The translations under genes were made by a program, and so were the position numbers. A stretch of DNA of 16,770 bases, taken from NCBI GenBank assembly GCA_913054485.1, contig CAJXHQ010000016.1:1-16770 (forward strand), in the 5' to 3' direction. The stretch is from an uncultured Paracoccaceae bacterium (GTDB lineage Bacteria; Pseudomonadota; Alphaproteobacteria; Rhodobacterales; Rhodobacteraceae). The notes beneath the pieces are model-generated. The model was not told where the DNA came from. It did not search any database and worked only from the letters and a program-made list of their open reading frames with translations. This document shows, piece by piece, positions 13,033-16,770 of this stretch (position 1 is its first letter; each line of letters opens with the position of its first letter).

Positions 13033-14610
13033 TTATTTCTGGCTGATCCGGCCATCCAGATAGGGCGTGTAAGGGCCCTTTGCAGCCAGATATTCCGCCA
13101 GCACATCGGCCAGATCGGGGCCGAAATCATAGGCGTTCTTGTCTTCGCCTGCGAACATCTTGTAGCCGTCACCGCCATTGCGCACGTAGTTGTTGGTCAC
13201 CACCAGATAGGTCTTGGCGGGATCCACCGGCACGAAGCCCTCGCCCTCGGCAACCATCACGTCAGACACGCGGCCTTCGTTCGGAGCTACGGATTGGTCC
13301 CAGGCAAACGTGATGCCGGCCACTTGCGGGAAGCGGCCCTTGACCTCCTCCACCTGGCTCACGCCGTTCTCCAGCGCCGCCACAAGGCCCTCGCCGGTGA
13401 TTTCAAACGTCGACAGCGTATTCTGGAACGGCAGGATGGTCAGCACCTCGCCCATGGTCACCTGACCCGGCTCCAGGCTGGCCCGGATGCCGCCGGAATT
13501 GGCGATGGCGATGGTGACGCCCTGATCCTTGACGCGGTCCAGCATGGAGTCCGCGATCAGGTTGCCCATCTGGCATTCCTGAACCCGGCAGACCGCCCGG
13601 TCGCCCTCAATTGCCTCGGCGGTTTCGGCAACCACCTTGGTGCGGATCTCGTCCAGCGGCTTGGCCAGCTCGGCAATGCGCGCCACGGTGGCTTCATCCT
13701 CGGTCACGGTGCCATCCATGATCAGCGGCTCACCGGCCGCTTCGACGATATTGCCCGCGTCATCAAAGGTCACGTTCAGCTCGCCCAGGAACTTGCCATA
13801 GGCATAGGCCTGCACGATGGCGACCCCATTCACCATGGTCGGGTACGGGCCCGCCGCCTTGTCCGACACGTTGGACAGGTATGTGTTCGAATGCCCCCCC
13901 ACGATCACATCCACGCCGGTGGTGCCCGCCGCAACCGCCTGGTCAACGCCATAGCCCGAGTGGCTGAGCACAATGATCTTGTTGACCCCCTCGGCGGTCA
14001 GCCGGTCCACCTCGCCCTGCACGGCCGCAACCGGGTCAGAAAAGGTGATATTCTTGCCGGGGCTCGCCAGGTCGGGCGTGTCTTCCGGGGTGAGGCCGAT
14101 CAGGCCGATCTTCTCGCCTCCGCGCTCGATCACGGTGGATTTCTGCAGAACATCCGCCAGTGCCGGTTCCGCCGATACATCGGCATTGGACATCAGCACC
14201 GGGAAGCCCACCGCATCCATGAAGCCGCGCAGCACTTCCGGGCCGTCGTCGAACTCGTGGTTGCCGACGGTCATCCCGTCATAGCCGAGCTTGTTCATCA
14301 TCTCGGCAGCGACTTTGCCCTTATAATAGGTATAATAAAGCGAGCCCTGGAACTGGTCGCCGCCGTCCACCAGGATCGAATTGTTGCTGCGCGTGCGGGC
14401 CTCGGCAATCGCTGTCACCAGCCGGGCCGAACCGCCAAAGCATTTGCCCTCGGCGTTATCGCCCTCGCGGCAGCCGCTGTCATATTTGCTGACCGGCTCA
14501 AAGCGGGCGTGGAAGTCATTGGTATGCAGGATGGTCAGGTTATACTCCGCGGCGGCCATGCCTGCGGTCAGGCTCAGCGCGGCGGCGGTACTCAGAAAAC
14601 GTGCGAACAT
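13033..14610 (-). CDS. Periplasmic 5'-nucleotidase / UDP-sugar hydrolase family (UshA-like)
   Basis: This 525-aa exported metallophosphatase probably removes phosphate from extracellular nucleotides for salvage and phosphate supply. A signal peptide spans residues 1-21 (cleavage after MAAA). Metal-site motifs appear in order: HTNDFHARFEP (Asp32, His34), VDGGDQFQG (Asp85), GNHEFDDG (Asn117, His118), LSHSG (His217) and GGHSN (His240). The C-terminal substrate domain has ANSGGIRASL (Arg376) and YVRNGGDGY (475-483), the usual nucleoside-binding region. Cys47/57 and Cys341/346 could form disulfides. AGGGAG precedes the ATG by about 8 bases. Alternative family members act on UDP-sugars, NAD or cyclic nucleotides (CpdB is longer), so the exact substrate is open. 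It stands alone in its unit, divergent from the DUF952-pyrD genes. Confidence 0.9.
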   Translation of the reverse strand: MFARFLSTAAALSLTAGMAAAEYNLTILHTNDFHARFEPVSKYDSGCREGDNAEGKCFGGSARLVTAIAEARTRSNNSILVDGGDQFQGSLYYTYYKGKVAAEMMNKLGYDGMTVGNHEFDDGPEVLRGFMDAVGFPVLMSNADVSAEPALADVLQKSTVIERGGEKIGLIGLTPEDTPDLASPGKNITFSDPVAAVQGEVDRLTAEGVNKIIVLSHSGYGVDQAVAAGTTGVDVIVGGHSNTYLSNVSDKAAGPYPTMVNGVAIVQAYAYGKFLGELNVTFDDAGNIVEAAGEPLIMDGTVTEDEATVARIAELAKPLDEIRTKVVAETAEAIEGDRAVCRVQECQMGNLIADSMLDRVKDQGVTIAIANSGGIRASLEPGQVTMGEVLTILPFQNTLSTFEITGEGLVAALENGVSQVEEVKGRFPQVAGITFAWDQSVAPNEGRVSDVMVAEGEGFVPVDPAKTYLVVTNNYVRNGGDGYKMFAGEDKNAYDFGPDLADVLAEYLAAKGPYTPYLDGRISQK

Positions 14611-14813
14611 ATCGCTACTCCCTTGCTTGTCCTAATTATTGACCGGAATGGTGCGGTTGAGACCCGCGCGAGTCAAAGGGGAAAATTGCTTACCCTAGGT
14701 CAATTCCGCCGGAAAACGGGATACCCCAGGAGCTGCCAGGCACCCATAGCGCCCAAGAGTGACGTTCTGGTGACGGAAAACCTGCCGGAAACCGCCGAAA
14801 ACGCAGCCTCTTC

Positions 14814-14842
14814 TTGACGCCCGCCCGGCAGCGCGGCATCAG
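14814..14842 (+). promoter_or_regulatory. Candidate promoter for a leaderless DUF952-pyrD transcript
   Basis: TTGACG (14814-14819) is followed after 17 bases by CATCAG (14837-14842), a weak -10. The predicted transcription start, about 7 bases later, coincides with the DUF952 ATG at 14849. No Shine-Dalgarno sequence precedes that ATG (only GGCCCCC). Together these hint at leaderless translation. The -10 match is poor. Confidence 0.3.
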
Positions 14843-14848
14843 GCCCCC

Positions 14849-15187
14849 ATGCTGATTTACAAGATTTTCCGGGCCGATGAATGGGCGGCCCTGCAAGCGC
14901 AGGGTGAGACCCTCGGCGCCCCCATCGATCTGGCCGACGGCTATATCCACTTCTCCTCCGCCGCCCAGGCGGCCGAGACCGCGGCAAAGCACTTCGCCGG
15001 CGTTGAAGGCCTGTTCCTCATCGCCTGCGATACGGAGAGCCTGGGCGATGCGCTGAAATGGGAAGTCTCCCGCGGCGGCGCCGAATTCCCGCATCTCTAC
15101 CGGGCCCTGACGATGGCAGATACCGTCCGGGCCACACCCCTGCCCCTAGTTGGCGGCGCCCACCAGTTCCCGGAGGACATGGCATGA
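14849..15187 (+). CDS. DUF952 domain protein
   Basis: This 112-aa protein matches the DUF952 family, small cytosolic proteins of unknown role. Typical features are the start [11 protein letters not shown], the segment [14 protein letters not shown] (27-40) with the conserved His-Phe-Ser-Ser, LKWEVSRGG and the ending FPHLYRAL plus a short hydrophilic tail. It has no signal peptide or membrane helix. Its stop overlaps the pyrD start (ATGA at 15184-15187), so the two are almost certainly translated together. The link to pyrimidine synthesis is positional only. No Shine-Dalgarno sequence precedes the ATG. Confidence 0.9.
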   Translation: MLIYKIFRADEWAALQAQGETLGAPIDLADGYIHFSSAAQAAETAAKHFAGVEGLFLIACDTESLGDALKWEVSRGGAEFPHLYRALTMADTVRATPLPLVGGAHQFPEDMA

Positions 15188-16242
15188 AGTTTCTGGAAAC
15201 ACTCGGCCTGCCGGTTCTGCATAAGTTTGACCCAGAGACCGCCCACAGCCTCTCTTTGCTGGCGCTGAAGACCGGGCTGATGCCGGTCTCCGGCGTGGTG
15301 GCAACGCCGCGGCTGCAAACCGAAGTGGCCGGGCTGAAACTGCCCAACCCTGTCGGGCTTGCCGCCGGGTTCGACAAGAACGCGGAAGCGCTGAAACCGC
15401 TCAGCCGTGCCGGCTTCGGCTTCATCGAGGTCGGGGCCGCCACCCCGCGCCCGCAGCCCGGCAATCCCAAGCCGCGCCTGTTCCGGCTGACGGATGACCA
15501 GGCGGCGATCAACCGCTTCGGGTTCAACAACCAAGGCAGGGAGGGGATCGGTGATAGCCTGTCCCGCCGCCCGCAGGACGCCATTATCGGCCTCAATCTG
15601 GGCGCCAACAAAGACAGTACCGACCGGGCAGGCGATTTTGCCCGCGTGCTGGCTCATTGCGGCACGAGCCTTGACTTCGCCACCGTCAACGTCTCCTCCC
15701 CCAACACGGAAAAGCTGCGCGACCTGCAGGGCAAGGCGGCGCTGTCAGCGCTGCTGGCGGGGGTGACCGGCACCCGCGACGGGCTGGCGCGTCCGATCCC
15801 GGTCTTCCTGAAAATCGCCCCGGATCTCACCGATGCCGAACTGCAGGACATCGCCGAAGTGGCGCTGGAAAGCGGTATCGACGGGGTGATCGCCACCAAT
15901 ACCACCCTGTCGCGCGAAGGGCTGGCCAGCCCGGCCCGCGGCGAGACCGGCGGCCTCTCTGGCGCGCCCCTGTTTGAGAAATCCACCCGCGTTCTGGCCC
16001 GTCTCAGCCAGCTGGTAGAGGACGAAGTGCCGCTGATCGGTGTCGGCGGCGTCGGCTCGGCGGAACAGGCCTATGCCAAGATCTGCGCCGGTGCCAGCGC
16101 CGTGCAGATCTACACCGCCATGGTCTATAAGGGGCTTTCGCTGGCCTCTGACATCGCCAAAGGTCTCGACAAACTGCTGGAACGCGACGGTTTCAGCAAT
16201 GTAGCCGAGGCCGTGGGCAGCAAGCGGGAGGACTGGCTGTGA
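15184..16242 (+). CDS. pyrD: Dihydroorotate dehydrogenase (quinone), class 2
   Basis: This 352-aa inner-membrane-associated flavoenzyme oxidises dihydroorotate to orotate, the fourth step of pyrimidine synthesis, passing electrons to ubiquinone. The N-terminal helical extension (residues 1-40) is the class 2 membrane/quinone domain. FMN and substrate motifs follow: GLAAGFDKN (58-66, Lys65), [29 protein letters not shown] (110-118) and VNVSSPNT (168-175), whose Ser172 is the class 2 catalytic base (E. coli Ser175). IATNTTLSR and [12 protein letters not shown] (286-297) bind phosphate and FMN. The length is normal. ATG 15184 overlaps the DUF952 stop, and the TGA overlaps the GTG of the following ArsC-like gene. 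Confidence 0.96.
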   Translation: MKFLETLGLPVLHKFDPETAHSLSLLALKTGLMPVSGVVATPRLQTEVAGLKLPNPVGLAAGFDKNAEALKPLSRAGFGFIEVGAATPRPQPGNPKPRLFRLTDDQAAINRFGFNNQGREGIGDSLSRRPQDAIIGLNLGANKDSTDRAGDFARVLAHCGTSLDFATVNVSSPNTEKLRDLQGKAALSALLAGVTGTRDGLARPIPVFLKIAPDLTDAELQDIAEVALESGIDGVIATNTTLSREGLASPARGETGGLSGAPLFEKSTRVLARLSQLVEDEVPLIGVGGVGSAEQAYAKICAGASAVQIYTAMVYKGLSLASDIAKGLDKLLERDGFSNVAEAVGSKREDWL

Positions 16243-16580
16243 TCACCTACTGGCACAACCCCCGCTGCTCCAAATCCCGTGCAGGCCTCGCATGGCTGGA
16301 AGAAAAAGGCGTTGAAGCCGATGTCCGGCTCTACCTTAAGGACACGCCCTCTCGGGCGGACATCAAGGCGGTTCAAACCGCCTTGGGCGTCCCGGCCATC
16401 ACCATGATGCGCAGCGGCGAAGCGGTCTTCAAGGCGCTGGGCCTCACCAAGGACAGTGCAGAGGACACGCTGCTTGACGCCATGGCCGCCAACCCGATCC
16501 TGATCGAACGCCCGATTGCCATCAAAGGCGGCAAGGCCGCGATCGGCAGACCCGCAGAAGCACTGGGCGCGCTGCTCTGA
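16239..16580 (+). CDS. ArsC/YfgD-family glutaredoxin-coupled reductase-like protein
   Basis: This 113-aa thioredoxin-fold protein belongs to the ArsC family. [12 protein letters not shown] places Cys10 at the arsenate-reducing position; the CSKSR form is closer to YfgD than to classical ArsC (CGTSR). The three arginines that bind the oxyanion in E. coli ArsC have counterparts: Arg59 (TMMRSG), Arg91 (LIERPIAI) and Arg104 (IGRPAEAL). It lacks the C-terminal tail of E. coli ArsC, as YfgD-like members do. It starts with GTG overlapping the pyrD stop (GTGA). There is no arsR, arsB or acr3 nearby, so a role in arsenic resistance is not supported by context. A general thiol-redox role is as likely. 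Confidence 0.88.
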   Translation: MITYWHNPRCSKSRAGLAWLEEKGVEADVRLYLKDTPSRADIKAVQTALGVPAITMMRSGEAVFKALGLTKDSAEDTLLDAMAANPILIERPIAIKGGKAAIGRPAEALGALL

Positions 16581-16589
16581 GGGCTGGCA

Positions 16590-16638
16590 GCAATTCTTTT
16601 CTGAAAAGAATTGCCAAAAGCTTTTACAAAGCTTTTGG
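16590..16638. terminator. Twin A/T-rich hairpins between convergent genes
   Basis: Two perfect 11-bp stems with 3-base loops stand back to back: GCAATTCTTTT/AAAAGAATTGC (16590-16614, loop CTG) and CCAAAAGCTTT/AAAGCTTTTGG (16614-16638, loop TAC). They share C16614. They fill the gap between the ArsC-like stop (16580) and the MATE stop (16641). The internal T-runs suit a bidirectional terminator. Their low GC contrasts with the surrounding DNA. Confidence 0.7.
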
Positions 16639-16640
16639 TT

Positions 16641-16770
16641 TCAGGCCGCCCGTGCTTCGAGCGCCGGGTAACGCAGGCCCAGCGTCACGCCGCGCGCAAA
16701 AAAAGCCAGCAGCAGCGCCGCCCACAGCCCGTGGTTGCCCCAGAGCGGCACAAGGGTGGCGGCGGCGGCA
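16641..16770 (-). CDS. MATE-family efflux transporter, C-terminal fragment
   Basis: Only the last 42 residues are in the window; the 5' part lies beyond the right edge, so this is truncation by the window and not a broken gene. The minus-strand frame ends with TGA at 16641-16643 and reads VPLWGNHGLWAALLLAFFARG followed by VTLGLRYPALEARAA. The WGNHGLW...ARG.TLG pattern at the end of a final membrane helix is characteristic of bacterial MATE multidrug/Na+-coupled exporters of the DinF/NorM type. The substrate cannot be inferred. Confidence 0.7.
   Translation of the reverse strand, partial: AAAATLVPLWGNHGLWAALLLAFFARGVTLGLRYPALEARAA

Noticed and set aside
12970..14817. 615-codon open frame on the plus strand
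   Set aside because: It lies fully antisense to the 5'-nucleotidase, whose signal peptide and metal motifs are complete. The product is rich in His, Arg, Gly and Ala with no domain order, a common effect of high GC3 on the opposite strand.
16239..16580. Part of an arsenic-resistance operon
   Set aside because: The gene is overlapped with pyrD and no arsR, arsB, acr3 or arsH is present; the CSKSR motif is nearer YfgD.
1..16770. tRNA, rRNA, CRISPR array, insertion sequence or prophage
   Set aside because: I looked for cloverleaf ends, regularly spaced repeats, transposase motifs and long terminal inverted repeats and saw none.

Overview
This is a GC-rich, gene-dense chromosomal segment. It looks like an alphaproteobacterium, most likely the Rhodobacterales/Roseobacter group (Leisingera, Phaeobacter or Ruegeria type). 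The reasons are the strong G/C preference at third codon positions, many ATGA/TGATG stop-start overlaps, an Mrp antiporter with subunits A and B fused, a FAD-oxidoreductase/SelD fusion and the overall set of housekeeping genes. The taxonomic call is inference from style and gene content. No rRNA, tRNA, CRISPR array, transposase or prophage gene is visible.

Layout. Positions 1-902 hold a hairpin-rich intergenic edge and a minus-strand secreted PHB-depolymerase/LpqC-type esterase, preceded by a possible unannotated 65-aa ORF (890-1087). A divergent intergenic region carries a plausible promoter for the largest unit, a tightly overlapped plus-strand Mrp Na+/H+ antiporter operon (mrpAB fusion, C, D, E, F, G; 1327-7221). 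Thirty-nine bases later comes a 719-aa FAD oxidoreductase-SelD fusion (7261-9420). It converges on mnmH (9491-10543, minus), which uses the selenophosphate that SelD makes to produce 2-selenouridine in tRNA. A MarR-type regulator (10715-11191, plus) diverges from mnmH.

The next block is a minus-strand unit, GST - DUF1992 - SRAP/HMCES-like abasic-site protein (12886 to 11195). It has a candidate promoter with a 20-bp inverted repeat over the -35 and spacer. Upstream of it on the same strand is a periplasmic 5'-nucleotidase (13033-14610) with tandem hairpins after its stop. Divergently, a DUF952 gene, pyrD and an ArsC/YfgD-like gene overlap by 4 bases at each junction (14849-16580). Twin A/T-rich hairpins separate them from the 3' end of a minus-strand MATE transporter cut by the window edge.

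Together the genes cover ion/pH homeostasis, selenium tRNA modification, DNA-damage handling, nucleotide salvage and pyrimidine synthesis, and small-molecule stress. Most of this is ordinary core genome. The least expected signals are a C-terminal QGSLF peptide on the SRAP protein that matches the bacterial sliding-clamp-binding consensus, the ribosome-binding-site-supported 65-aa ORF, a hairpin enclosing the DUF1992 start codon, and an altered Walker A glycine in MnmH.
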